64,000 bases of DNA from Dugong dugon (taxonomy: Eukaryota; Chordata; Mammalia; Sirenia; Dugongidae): the NCBI GenBank assembly GCA_030035585.1, contig CM057462.1:99159234-99223233 (forward strand), given 5' to 3'. Positions within the stretch are counted from its first letter, which is position 1, and the number at the start of each line of letters is the position of its first letter. Both the position numbers and the translations under genes were made by a program. Positions 47,413-60,068 of the stretch are shown here, piece by piece. The notes beneath the pieces were generated by a model that did no database searches, was not told the DNA's origin, and worked only from the letters and a program-made list of their open reading frames with translations.

Positions 47413-50029
47413 AGGTGAATTGATATAGCCATCCCCATTAATACATGCTTTGTGAAAAATTACCATCATTTACAGAATTGCTTTTCCTAAATCAATTGCC
47501 ATTAGAAAAAAGGCTTTCCATGGGGCTTGAAGTTAAAGAATTTAGAAATTAGAAATTAAAAATCAATAATTGATATAATCATTGCAAGTCTCTCACTGCA
47601 CTGGAGAGTCTGGTTTTATATATTTAATGTGAGGCCTTACATTTTCTTAAAAGAAGATACTAAAGAAACCAACTGAACAAATATAAATATGAAACCATAC
47701 TATAATCTCATACTCATGAATATAAAAACAGGTTAAATAAAGGCTGTTAATCATTTTGGTGATTATTAATTTATGGCAGCTCCAAGTGTGGGGATGGTGT
47801 GAAAATAGTTCTTGGGAGGGATTTGAGTCAACGTGAACTTCTATTATCATGTCAACCACTTTTATCTGCCTGCATCATGTTCCCTGTAGGTGCTTAATGC
47901 AACATCAAGTGTCTCTGGCAGTCACCTGGCATGTGTATTTACTGGCAGTTTTATTACTTTTTTTCAGAACATATAAAACCTTGATTTTTCCTTTAAAAAA
48001 TATCATTGGAATAGTTTAATACTTAAGGTATATTGGTGTCAGGCTTTTGGAAACCGTGAAGTTCTACTAAATACCCACCTGACCAAAAAAAAAAGCCACA
48101 CACACATAAACGAAACAAAACAAGCAAACAAAAGTCTCGTACAGTTTTATTGAGTTCTAGCTATAAACTGTTTGAAAAAGGCAGATTTGTTCTTGCTTTG
48201 CAAATACCAAATAAACACAAAAAAAAAAAAAAAAAAAATCAGTCCCATCTGTCAAATTGCCTGGAAAATGCATTTAACAAGGAATGAAGCTACATTAAAG
48301 GCCATAAAATATGCAGCAAGGGAAGGAAGGATAAAGCCATCCTGCAGTTTATTGGCTTTACCTACTGTGCAGTGTTCTCCTTGTGAACAAGACAGATTGG
48401 GCAGTTACTGCTACATCAAAATATCTGCCGTTATGGAGATAGCAAGAGAGTTGGGAAGAGAATACTAGACTCCAGATTTCAGCTACTTACATGATTATTA
48501 GCCAAGGAGATGTGAAACTTAATTACATTTCCTTTCATTTGAAGAAAGCAGGTCAACTATTTTGCTAGGGAAAAAAAAAAAAACCCAAAATTTATTTGTA
48601 ATCATGTAGCCTGCAACTCCATTATAATTACCAATGTGACAAGTGAAAAAGTGAACTTTGACTCAAAGTTTTGCAGCTATGCTCAAGGGAGGAGGAACAA
48701 AATTCTAAAGGGTATGCATATAAGTTAGATAATGACATTGGTATAAATTCACTGTTGTTTTATCAAAATGTGGAACCAATGCAAGAAAATAGGCTCATTT
48801 GGAGGATATTAACAAAAAACAAACCACATCTACTTAGTCTTCTGTAAAAAGAGATGTGATAAAATGGTAGAAGGACATCCTTTTCAAGGGAATCTTTTAC
48901 TTGGATTGTAATTTTGAAAGATGTTACTTTGCTATCAAATAACAAATTGGAAAAATGGTAGCTGGGACAAAATGTTCGCTGCTATACTTATTCATAGTGG
49001 TCTCCATCTGTTAATGTTAGCAAATCTAGCAAAGGATTCTCTATTGATGTATTTTGAACACAGAAACATAGTGTCAGATGTTCTGAGAAGTTTATAAATA
49101 ATTACAAAATAAGAACTACATTATTTTAAAAATCTAGTTTACTATTAGTAAGAAGTTATTATTGGGTACTTTTAGTGCCTAGAAAACATAATAAATAAAT
49201 AAACATAACAAAATAGAAAAATAATCCCTTAAGTGCAAAATCTAATTTGTAGTAGCAATAATCAGTTGATTTTAAAAACACTGACTTTCTTTATAAAAGT
49301 CTGAAACATAACTTGAAAAAGAGATAAATTGCTTTGTTGTTGTTGTTGTTTAAATAAAGAAAACATTTAACACCATGGCAGGTAATCAGAGTTTTAGAAG
49401 TTTTATATCTATATATATATGTATATATATATATATACTTAATGGACAGTGTTATCCAATCTAATAAAAAATAGAAAACATATACAGAGCTAATTGTCCA
49501 AATAAAAATGCGTACATTTATGACTAAAATATGCAATCACTGAGAATTCCAATGGTTTTGGATAATCAAAAAAAAAAAAAAAAAACCACTCAAAAGCTTA
49601 AATAAAGGATTTGGATATTTTGTCCCAAGTTAGGGACTATAAAATCACTAATTACCTTATTTTAAACTTCTGTATGTTAGTCTTCTCTTTTGAGGGAATG
49701 CAATAAAGATTATTTCATACTGACAAACCAAGACAATAATCTACTGAAGATTCAGTTTTAACAAAATCTAATTATGGATCCCTCTACTGAAGAAGATATA
49801 GACAATTTCTGCAGTGCTCAATTGGGCTTAGTATATACTTTCAATATTTTGACTCAAAAATTTGAAACATGGATAGTTGGTTTAATCTCCTTTTTGTAAA
49901 CAAAAATACTTTATTTTTCTTGAACTAAAAAATTACATGTGAATGAAGATTTGAGTGTAGCCAACGTGGGCCTTTGAAGATACATGTTTGTCAAAACATA
50001 CTTCTATAGAGTAAACCACCTTTTGTAAA
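47413..50029. other. No supported gene; unique DNA with simple repeats
   Basis: A-runs at about 48219-48238 and 49569-49585, and an alternating TA tract at about 49405-49438. 48240-48480 is of mixed complexity without repeats and may be conserved non-coding. The plus-strand frame 48172-48468 begins across an A-run and is not credible. Confidence 0.4.
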
Positions 50030-50280
50030 TGTGGCAAAATATATATATATAACAAAAATACGCCATTTTAGCCATTTTAAGTGTACAATTGAGTAACATT
50101 AATTGTATTCACAATGTTGTGCAACCATCACCATTACCTACTTCCAAAAGTTTTTCATCACCCCAAAAAGAACTTAGTATCCCTTAAGCAATAACTCCTT
50201 ATTTCCCCCTCCCCATTCCATAACCACTAATAAACTTTTCTCTCTATGCACTTGCCTATTCTATGTATTTCATATGCTGG
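50030..50280 (-). mobile_element. Old L1 3' UTR fragment, minus strand
   Basis: 'cgccattttagccattttaag' in outline, 'gtgcaaccatcaccattac' and 'cttgcctattctatgtatt' are the same class as the fragment at 4190-4735. Confidence 0.75.
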
Positions 50281-50320
50281 CTGGCCTGGTTGCACAGTGG
50301 TTAAGTGATTGGCTGCTATT
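50281..50320 (+). mobile_element. AfroSINE head fragment
   Basis: Only 'ctggttgcacagtggttaag' and 'tgattggctgct' remain. The tRNA-like head alone survives. Confidence 0.65.
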
Positions 50321-50450
50321 TATAAATGAGGAAACTTTAAATAAAAAGGTGAAGTTTTTGACTTAGATCAGATAGCTACTTAATGGCAGAACTGGGACTA
50401 GAATTTAGGTCTTCTGACTCTTAATCCAAAGCCCTTTAGTGGAATTCTGG
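50321..50450 (-). mobile_element. MIR SINE, minus strand
   Basis: 'tttataaatgaggaaacttt' and 'ttaatggcagaactgggac' then 'cttctgactcttaatcc' are the reverse complement of MIR. Confidence 0.75.
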
Positions 50451-51134
50451 CAAGATTCCTGATGATACTTGATGTTCCCTGTTAGACATGCAATTAAGCT
50501 CAAAATTGGCCCTTGTTCCACTTCTCTGGGTACATGCCCTTCTTCAGATTCTATGAGATGGCACATAATTCACCCAGAGACAGAGAAAAGAGTGTGAAAA
50601 TTAAGTCAATAGAGTATTTTTGTTAAGTAGTTCAAAAAAAAAAATAAAGGGTAATAACATGATTACATTATCTGTTATTTCCAGTCCATCTTTCCTTGTT
50701 TGCATTAGCTGGATGCCTGATTTAATCTATCTTAGGTGCAAGTGATTTCCAGTTTATTTTAGATTTTGTTCCTGAATAATGGTGGAAAATTGTTGTAAAT
50801 CGGGGCCACCAGCATAAGTCTTTGTAACTTTCCACTGAGTTCTGGCATTTTATATGATGACAAACATTTCTCTTCTTTAAGCCATTCTTGGCTAGCACTA
50901 AAATACTCTTCCACTTATTTCTCAACACTACACCAGTTTTTATGCAGAGAAAAAAATGCCTTTGCTAAAGTTGTCTTTGGTTCAAAGGCAATTAGTTTTA
51001 CTGTATCAGATTGTGCATCCATACAAGCCATTTTCTATATCAGAAATCAGTCCATCATGCTTTCTTATCATTCTTAATTTCACTGGTGTACCACTAAACC
51101 ACCAAGCAACTCTGGTAGGCTTAGTATTTCTTGG
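50451..51134. other. No recognised feature
   Basis: Unique sequence upstream of the nested composite. There is no coding or repeat signal I can support. Confidence 0.35.
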
Positions 51135-51430
51135 TGCAGTCTTTGTTGGTGTTGTTGTTAGGTGCCATCAAATTGGTTTCAACTCCTAGCAACCCTATGT
51201 ACAACAGAACGAAATACTGCCCAGTACTGCGCCATCCTCACAATCGTTGTTACGCTTGAGCACATTGTTGCAGCCACTGTGTCAATTCATCTTGTTGAGG
51301 GTTTTCCTCTTTTTCTCTGACCCTTTACCAAGCATAATGTCCTTCTTGACGGACTGATCCCTCCTAATAACATGTCCAAAGTATGTGAGACAAAGTCTCA
51401 CCATCCTCACTTCTAAGGAGTATTCTGGCT

Positions 51431-51940
51431 TGTCTTAGTTATCTAGTGCTGCTATAACAGAAATACCGCAAGTGGATGGCATTAACAAAGAGAAGTTTAT
51501 TCTCTCACGGTCTAGGAGGCTAGAAGTTGGAATTCAGGGTGCCAGCTCCAGGGGAAGGGTTTCTCTTTCTGTCAGCTCTGGGGGAAGGTCTTTGTCATCA
51601 ATCTTCCCCAGTCCAGGAACTTCTTAGCCCAGGGACTCCAGGTACAAAGGACACAATATTGTCCTGGCTCTTGTTTTTTGGTGATGTCTCTCTGCTTGAT
51701 TCTCTGTTATATCTCAAAAGAGACTAATTTAAAACACAACCTAATCTTGTAGATTGAGTTCTGCCTCATTAACATAACTATCGCTAATCCCACCTCATTA
51801 ATATTATAGAGGTAGGATTTACAACACTTAGGAAAAATCACATCAGATGACAAAATGGTGGACAATCACACAATACTAGAAATCATGGCCTAGCCAAGTT
51901 GACACACGTTTTTTAGGGGAACACAATTCAATCTGTAACA
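51431..51940 (-). mobile_element. Solo LTR, ERVL-MaLR-like, 5-bp target duplication
   Basis: The 510-bp element begins TGTCTTAG and ends CTGTAACA on the plus strand. TGGCT lies on both sides (51426-51430 and 51941-51945). Read in reverse, it resembles the MaLR layout, with 'gtagattgagttctgcctc' and 'ctagtgctgctataacag' near the ends. A 5-bp duplication fits ERVL-type integrases. Removing it restores continuous RTE sequence. Plus-strand open frame 51527-51727 is chance. Confidence 0.88.
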
Positions 51941-52094
51941 TGGCTGTACTTCTTGCAAGACAGATTTGTTCATTCTTTTGGCCGTTCATGGTATATTCAA
52001 TATTCTTGGCCAACACTATAATTCAAAGGCACTTACCGATGATGGTCAAAGTCTATAGCCTTCAGTATGGATTACACCTCAACATACAGAAAAC

Positions 52095-53303
52095 AGGGAG
52101 ACAGGCCATGATGGCAGAGTACTCAGACACTTCTGTGGTCCCTCTTACAACAAAAACCAGAAAAAACAAGTGAATCGTTTATATATGACAATCTAGAAGC
52201 CCTGAACATCAAAGGAAAAGTTGAGGAATCAGACTGAGCAGCAGGGGAATGGAGAGATGGTTCAGAAGCAGCAAGAAATTGCCAGACCTGACCTGGCAGA
52301 AGCAGGCAACCTTCAGGTGGGATTGGCTGCGTTGGTTCCTGGGCCAGCTTCAGCAATTGCCATGTCCCCTTGCTCAGAAGTAGGACCTGTCACGTGCTCT
52401 GAGCCAGTCTCCCAACCTTGAAGAGGGAACAAATTAACAAACAGGAAAAAATCATCTGCCAGCTCCCCTAAGCCAGGAACTTAGGATAGGCACAGCTCCT
52501 TTGCCTAGGCACAGGCATAAGCGGTCCACAGACTTTGAATGCCTTTCACCTCTGCATAGACCTGAGTGGGCCCATTTCAACAGCATAGGCCCTCAGAGGC
52601 ACAGTACAACGGGGTATATACCTGAAGCCTAACTTCAACTACATCAGCTATATGGTGGAGTGGGAAGTTTGTGACATTTTACACCATTTTGCCCATTAAG
52701 CCGGGTCTTCACCTACCCACGTCAGGGGCTGAGGACTGGTGGCTCCACCACGCCACCTAGCCACCTGCAACAGGGGTCCAAAAATAAGTGGTGCCTCCCA
52801 GTCCTTACAGCCAACAGCACTGGGTGCCCGTAGTCCAGCTGCAAAACCCACTAACCTACACACCCTAGGGAACAGGGACACACTTTCTTCCCAGACACTC
52901 GAGGGCAGCCATCAGCCCCCTGCCTTGCTCAGCATGTGACCCCCTACTGCAGCCAGATACCTGAGCCTACACCAATCACCCAGCCAATCTAGAACTGTAG
53001 AAGAGAGCCTGCACCACACACTTGGTGACTGACTACCTGGACTGGACACCTGAGCTGAATCCATACAAGAAAAGTAAACGACCTCCTGGGCTCACCTACT
53101 TAATAACAGATCTAACCACCTCATGACAGGACGTTAGAGCTTCAAAGTCGCCAATAATCAAACTAGCTAACACAAGCAGCCTATGTGGGCATATCAAAAC
53201 AAAAAGCTAGGACACAGTAAGCAAACATAAAATAAATAAATATAATAACTTATTGATGGCTTGTAGACAATAGTCAATATCAAATCACATAAAGAGGCAG
53301 ACC
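52095..53303 (+). promoter_or_regulatory. L1 5' UTR (internal promoter region)
   Basis: 1.2 kb of GC-richer DNA upstream of ORF1, far above the window average. L1 5' UTRs carry the sense promoter. The open frames seen here on both strands (for example 52696-52881 and 52739-52939) reflect composition only. Confidence 0.65.
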
Positions 53304-54287
53304 ATGATTGCTTCAGCAAGCTCCCAAAACAAAGAATCAAGAAATTTTCCTGAGGAAGGGAACTTCTTGGAATTACTGTAGGAAGAATACAAAAGATTGT
53401 TATACAGAACTCTTCAAGAGATCAGGAAGGAGATCATGCAAAACCCAGAACAAGCCAAGGAACACACAGACAAAGCAATAGAGGAAATTAAGAAGATTAT
53501 AGAAGAGCATAATGACAAATTTAACAGGCTGCAATAATACAGAGACAGCAAACAGAAATCCAAAAGATTAACAATAAAATTTCAGAATTAGACAACTCAA
53601 TAGAAAGTCATAGGAGAAGAATTGAGGCAATGGAAGTCAGAATTTGGGAGACTGAAGATAAAGCACTTGACACGAACTTAAATTTGAGGAAAAATAAGAT
53701 AAAATAACTTAAAAAGTGAAGAAACCTTAAGAATTATGTGGGCTCTATCAAGACAAATAACCTACGAGTGATTGGAGTACAAAAACAGGGGGATAACAGA
53801 AAACACAGAGAGCATTGCTGAAGATTTGTTGACAGAAAACCTCCCTGATATCGTGAAAGATGTGACGATATCTACCCAAGATGTTCATTGAACCCCGCAT
53901 AAGGTAGATCCCAAAAGAAAGTCACCAAGACATACTATAATTAAACTTGCCAAAACCAAACATAAAGAGAATTTTAAGAGTGGCTAGGGATAAACAAAAA
54001 GTCATCTACAAAAGAGAGTCAATAAGACTAAGGTCGGACTACTTGGCAGAAATCATGTAGGCAAGAAGGCAATGGGATGACATACATAAAGCCTTGAAGG
54101 AAAAAAATTGCCAACCAAGAATTATATATCCACAAAATTGTCTGTCAAATACGATGGTGAAATTAGGGCATTTCCAGATAAACAGAGGTTTAGAGAATCT
54201 GCAAAAACCAAACAAAAATTACAAGAAATACTAAAGGGAGTCATCTGGTTAGAAAATCAACAACATCAGATAACAACCCAAGACTAG
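53304..54287 (+). pseudogene. L1 ORF1 remnant (RNA-binding chaperone)
   Basis: From ATG 53304 the reading begins 'MIASASSQNKESRNFPEEGN' and stops after 25 codons. It continues in the same or adjacent frames as a Lys/Glu-rich coiled coil ('EEYKRLLYRTLQEIRKEIMQ', 'NPEQAKEHTDKAIEEIKKII'). It then gives the RRM-to-C-terminal region ('LTENLPDIVKDVTISTQDVH', 'FPDKQRFRESAKTKQKLQEI'). Intact ORF1p forms trimers that coat L1 RNA. At least a dozen stops or shifts make this copy dead. Confidence 0.82.
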
Positions 54288-54675
54288 AACACAGAAAAGG
54301 GCAATCAGATATCAACCCAGATAAATCAAAGCTAAAACACTGAAAATACAGAGATGTCAATATGTAAATGATGACAACATTAAAACAAAAAGGAGGGACT
54401 AAAACATGTAGTCATAGATCTTTCATATGAAGAGAAAGTCAAGGCAATATAAAGAAATAAAAGATTGGTTTAAACTGAGAAAAATAGGGGTAAATATTAA
54501 GGAAACTAACAAACCTACACATCAAAATAAAAAACAAGAAAAACATAAAAACTCAGCAAATACAAAAAACAACAATGAAAAAGATGAAAAGAAAATACAT
54601 AAAGAAAAATGACTCAGCACAGAAAATTAAGTGGAACAAAGAAACTGTCAACAACACACAAAAAAAGACATCAAC

Positions 54676-57600
54676 ATGACAGCACCAAACTCATACCTAT
54701 CAATAATTATGCGAATGTAAATGGACTAAGTGCACCAGTAAAGAGACAGAGAGTGGCCAAACGGATTAAAAAACACAATCCGTCTATATGCTTCCTAAAA
54801 GAGACACACCTTAGACTTAAAGACACAAACAAACTAAAACCCAAAGGATGCAGAAAAATTTATGAAGCAAACATCAATCAAAAAAGAGTAGGAGTGGCAA
54901 TATTAACCTCCAACAAAATAGACTTTAAAGTAAAATCTACTACAAAGGATAAGGAAGAACACTATATAATGATTAAAGGGTCAATACACCAGGAGGACAT
55001 AACCGTAATAAATATTTACACACCCAATGACAGGGCTCCAAAATACTTAAACTCTAACAGCATTGAAAGGAGAGACAGCTCCACAGTAATAGTAGGAGAC
55101 TTCAACTGACTAGTTTTGGTGAAGGACAGAGCATCCAGAAAGAAACTTAATAAAGACACAGAAGATCTAAATGCCACAATCAACCAACTTGATTTCATAG
55201 ACATATACCAAACACTCCACCCAACTGCAGTCAAGTATACTTTCTTTTCCGACACATATGGAACATTCTCCAGGATAGACTGCATTTTAGGTGGTAAAGC
55301 AAGCCTTAACAGAATTCAAAGCATCAAAATATTACAAAGCATCTTTTCTGACCATAAAGCCATAAAAGTAGAAATCAATAACAGAAAAATCAAGGAAAAA
55401 AAAATCAAACACATGGAAACTGGACAACATCTTGCTCAAAAACTACTGGGTTATAGAAGAAATTAAGGATGGAATAAATAAATTCACAGAATCAAATGAG
55501 AATGAAAACACATCCTACCTGAACCTTTGGGACACAGCAAAAGCAGTGCTCAGAGGTCAGTTTACAGCAGTAAATGCACACATCCAAAAAGAAAAAAGGA
55601 CCAAAATCAAAACATTAACCCTACAACTTGAACAAGTAGAAAGACAGCAGCAAAAGAAGCTCTCGGGAGCCAGCAGAAAGGAAATGATAAGAATTAGAGC
55701 AGAATTAAATGAAATAGAGACTAGAAAAACAACTGAAAGAGTTAACAAGACCAAAAGCTGGTTCTTTGAAAAGATCAACAAAATTGATATACCATTGGCC
55801 AAATGGACAAAAGAAAAACAGGAGAGGAAGCAAATAACCTGAATAAGAAATGAGATGGGTTTTATCACAAGAGACCCAAATAAAATTAAAAGGATCATAA
55901 CAAAATACTTTGAAAAATTGTACTCCAACAAATTTGAAAACCTAGAGGAAATGGACAAATTTCTAGAAACACACTACCTACCTAAACTAACACAAACAGA
56001 GGTAGAACAACTAAATAAACCTATAACAAAAGATGAGTCTGAAAACATAATTAAAAAACTCCCAACAAAAAGAAGGTCTGACCCAGACAGCTTCACTGGA
56101 GAATTCTACCAAACTTTCAGAAAAGAGTTAACACCACTAATACTAAAGGTATTTCAGAGCATAGGAAAGGATGGAATACTTCCAAACTCATTCTATGAAG
56201 CCAGCATAACCCTGATACCAAAACCAGGGAAAGACACCACAAAAAAAGAAAATTACATACAAATATCCCTCATGAAAATAGATGTAAAAATCCTCAACAA
56301 AATTCTAGCCAATAGAATTCAACAACAAACCAAAAAAATAATTTACCATGACCAAGTAGGATTTATACCAGTTATGCAGGGATATTTCCACATTAGAAAA
56401 AAAATCAGTGTAATCTATCACACAAATAAAACAAAAGACAAGTACCACATGATATTCTCAATTGATGCAGAAAAGGCATTTGACAAAGTCCAACACCCAT
56501 TCATGATAAAAACTCTCAGCAAATTAGAAACAGAAGTGAAATTCCTCAACATAATTAAAGGCATTTATACAAAGCCAACAGCCAACAGCCAACATCATCC
56601 TAAATGCAGAGAGTCTGAAAGCATTCCCCTTGAGGAATGGGGACCAGACAAGGATGTCCTTTATCACCGCTCTTATTCAGCATTGTGCTGGAGGTCCTAG
56701 CCAGAGCAATTAGGCTAGAAAAAGAAATAAAGGGCATCCACACTGGTAAGGAGGAAGTAAAAGTATGTCTATTTGCAGATGATATGATCTTATACACAGA
56801 AAACCCCAAAGAATCCACAAGAAAATTACTGGAACTAATAGAAGATTTCAGCAAAGTATCAGGATACAAGATAAACATACAAAAATCAGTTGAATTCCTC
56901 TACACCAACAGAGAACTTTGAAGAGGAAATCACCAAATCAATACAATTTACAGTAGCCCCCAAGAAGACAAAATGCTTAGGAATAAATCTAACCAGAGAT
57001 GCAAAAGACCTATACAAAGAAAACTACAAGACACTATTGCAAGAAACCAAAAGAGACCTGCATAAGTGGAAAAACATACCTTGCTCATGGATAGGAAAAC
57101 TCAACATTGTGAAAATGTCAATTCTACCTAAAGCCATCTATCTACAGATACAATGCAATCTACTCCAAGTTCCAATGGCATTTTTTAATGAGATGGAGAA
57201 ACAAATCACCAACTTCATATGGAAAGGGAAGGGGCCCCAGATAAGTAAAGCATTACTGAAGAAGAAGAACAAAGTGGGAGGCCTCACACTACCTGATTTT
57301 AGAACCTGTTATACCGCCACAGTAGTCAAAACTGCCTGGTACTGGTACAAAAACAGATACATAGACCAATGGAACAGAATTGAGAATCCAGATGTCAATT
57401 CATCCACCTATGAGCAGATATTTGACAAAGGCCCAGAGTCCATTAATTGGGGAAAAGACAATTTCTTTAGCAAATAGTGCTGACATAACTGGATATCCAT
57501 CTGCAAAAAACTTGAAACAAGACTGATACTTCACACCATGAACAAAAACTAACTCAAAATGGATCAGAGACCTAAATATAAAATCTAAAACAATGAAGAT

Positions 57601-58569
57601 TATCAAATAAAAAACAGGGACAACGCAAGGAGCCCTAATACATGGTGTAAATAGAATACAAACCATAAGTAACAATGCACAAACACCAGAAGAGAAACTA
57701 GATAACTGGGAGCTCCTAAAAATCAAACACTTATGCTCATTAAACAACTTCACCAAAAGAGTAAAAAGACAACCTACAGACTGGGGAAACATTTTTAGCT
57801 ATGACAAATCCGATCAGGGTCTAATCTCTAAAATCTACAAGATACTGCAAAACCTCAACAACAAAAAGACAACCCAATTAAAAATGGGCAAAGGATATAA
57901 ACAGGCACTTCACCAAAGAAGACATTCAGGCGGCTAACAGACACATGAGGAAATGCTCACGATCATTAGCCATTAGTGAAATGCAAATCAAAACTACAAT
58001 GAGATACCATCTCACCCCAAGAAGGCTAGCATTAATCCAAAAAACACAAAATAATAAATGTTGGAGAGGTTGTGGAGAGACTGGAACACTTACACACTGT
58101 TAGTGGGAATGTAAAATGGTACAACCACTTTGGAAATCGATTTGGCACTTCCTTAAAAAGCTAGAAATAGAAGTACCAGCAATGATCCAGCAATCCCACT
58201 CTTTGGAATGTATCTTAGAAAAATAAGAGCCATCACATGAATAGATGTATGCACACCCATGGTCATTGCGGCACTGTTCACAGTAGCAAAAAGATGGAAA
58301 CAATGTAGGTGCCCATCAACAATGAATGGATAAACAAATTATGGTATATTCACACAATGGAATACTACACAAAGAACAATGATGACTCCATGAAACATCT
58401 CATAACATGGATGAATCTGGAAGGCGTTATGCTGAGAGAATTTAGTCAGTTGCAAAAGGACAAATATTGCATAAGACCACTATTACAAGAACTCAAGAAA
58501 AAGTTTACACACAGAAGAAAACATTCTTTGATGTTTACGAGGGTAGGGAGTGAGAGGGGTATTCACTAA
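54676..58569 (+). pseudogene. L1 ORF2 remnant: endonuclease, RT, C-terminal domain
   Basis: The start ATG at 54676 is followed by a 1-base loss near 54710. Endonuclease: 'ANVNGLSAP', 'KETHL', 'SIHQEDITVINIYTPND', 'VGDFN', 'SRIDCILG' and 'FSDHKAIKVEIN' (catalytic N, E, D, D/H positions readable), broken by TGA at 55107. The frame shifts near 55430, then a TGA at 55840. RT: 55855-56700 with '[13 protein letters not shown]' (motif A intact). A 7-bp expansion near 56585 and one extra base near 56640 shift frame into 56637-56921 with 'TRQGCPLSP' and intact 'FADD'. Another shift leads to 56890-57477, ending at TAG. The C-terminal segment ends 58309-58569. Confidence 0.93.
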
Positions 58570-59470
58570 CTAGATAGTAGACAAGAATTATCTTAGATGA
58601 AGGGAAGGACAACACACACTACAGGGGAAGTCAGCACAACTGGACTAAATCAAAAGCTAAGAAATTTCCTGAATACAACCAACCAGTTCGAGGGACAGAG
58701 TAGCAGGAACAGGGATGTGGGAACCATGGTTTCAGCGAACATCTAGGTCAGTTAGCATAACAACGTTTACTAAGAAAATGTTCTGCATCCCACTTTGGTG
58801 TGTGGTATCTTGGGTCTTAAAAGCTTGCAAGCGGCCATCTAAGATGCATCAATTGGTCCCAACCCACCTGGAGCAAGGGAGAATGAAGAACACCAAAGAC
58901 ACAAGGAAAATATTAGCCCAAGAAACAGAAAGGGCCACATAAACTCGAAACTCCATCAGCCTGAGACCAGAAGAACTAGATGGTGCCTGGTTACCACCAA
59001 TCACTACCCTGAGAGTGAACACAACAGAATCCCTGATGGAGCAGGAGAAAAGTGGGGTGCACAACTGAAATTCTAGTAAAAAGACCAGACTTAATGGTCT
59101 GACTGAGACTGGAGGAACCCTGGAAGACATGGCCCCCAGACTCTCTGTTAGCTCAAAACTAAAACCATTCCTGAGGCCAACTCTTCAGACAAAGATTAGC
59201 CTGGATTACAAAACATAAAATGATACTTGTAAAGAATATGCTTCTTAGCTCAAGTAGATACATTAGACTAAAGGGCAGCTCTTGTCTGGAGGCGAGATGA
59301 GAAGGCACAAAGGGGCAGGAGCTGGGTGAATGGACATGGGAAATCCCGGGTGGGAAGGAGGAGTGTGCTGTCACAATATAAGGAGAACAGCTAGGGTCAG
59401 ATAACAATGTGTGTATAAATTTTGTGTGAGAAACTAACTTGAATTGTAAACTTTCCCTTAAAGCACAATA
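58570..59470 (+). other. L1 3' UTR with palindromic island
   Basis: It parallels 40654-41640. The block around 58812-58865 is identical to the sister copy over about 50 bp and holds GCTTGCAAGC (58823-58832), then CATCT/AGATG arms and GATGCATC. The end reads 'aaagcacaataaaaa'. Confidence 0.8.
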
Positions 59471-59762
59471 AAAAAAAAAAAAAGTCCTCATGAGTGGACC
59501 AATAAGCAGCATCATGATAAACGGACAAAAGATTGAAGTTTGTCAAGGACTTCATTTTACCTGAATCCACACTCGACACCATGGAAGTAGCAGTCAAGAA
59601 ATCAAAAGACGCATTGCATTGGGCAAATGTGCTGTAAAAGACCTCTTTAAATTGTTAAAAAACAAAGATGTCACTTTAAGGACTAAGGTGTGCCTGACCC
59701 AAGCCATGGTGTTTTTAATCACCTCATACGCACGCGAAAGCTGGACAAGTTGCAGTCTTTGG

Positions 59763-60019
59763 TGCTCTCGTTTGTGATAAGAAATGTTGCAAAAGATGAC
59801 ATTGCACATAAAGTGGTATAAAAAGCAGGAGAATAAGGTTGGGAGTGTCACACATATTTAACTTCCCTTTGTTTTGTATTAACTTTATCTCATTACTAAA
59901 GCAAAACACAATCAATGTAGAAAAGTCAGAAGAAAATACATGTAGTCAAAATAAAGAAAAATTGAAGCACCGATAAGCTCATCAGAGATACCCACTATTA
60001 AAATTGGGTATCTATCTGA

Positions 60020-60020
<1 letters not shown>
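59763..60020. other. No recognised feature
   Basis: Unique AT-rich flank to the right of the composite's target duplication. Confidence 0.4.

Positions 60021-60066
<46 letters not shown>
60021..60066. repeat. (CA)n microsatellite, about 22 units
   Basis: An uninterrupted AC run of about 45 bases, likely polymorphic. Confidence 0.97.

Positions 60067-60068
<2 letters not shown>

Larger units (their letters stand above)
52095..59482 (+). mobile_element. Essentially full-length L1, 7.4 kb, inserted in RTE
   Basis: It begins 'agggagacaggccatgatgg' directly after RTE sequence and ends in an A13 run before RTE resumes. Order: GC-richer 5' UTR about 52095-53300, ORF1 53304-54287, ORF2 54676-58569, 3' UTR to 59470. 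The lineage is the same as the truncated copy at 37999. The target duplication is not resolvable because the RTE target is itself A-rich. Several stops and shifts make it inactive. Confidence 0.93.
51146..59750 (-). mobile_element. 5'-inverted RTE copy, host of two nested insertions
   Basis: Flanking 11-mers TGCAGTCTTTG at 51135-51145 and 59751-59761 bound the composite. From the left, minus-strand RTE runs from the 3' terminus (51146) to 52030, interrupted by an LTR. At about 52031 it flips to plus-strand RTE (equivalent to 36066-36396 of the other copy). That segment is interrupted by an L1 at 52095-59482 and resumes at 59483-59750. This is the signature of twin priming (5' inversion) with loss of about 30 bp at the junction. 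The coding content is C-terminal RTE only. Confidence 0.88.

Noticed and set aside
55557-55958. 133-codon minus-strand frame with hydrophobic character
   Set aside because: Antisense to L1 ORF2. Lys/Glu-rich coding read backwards gives Leu/Phe-rich frames.
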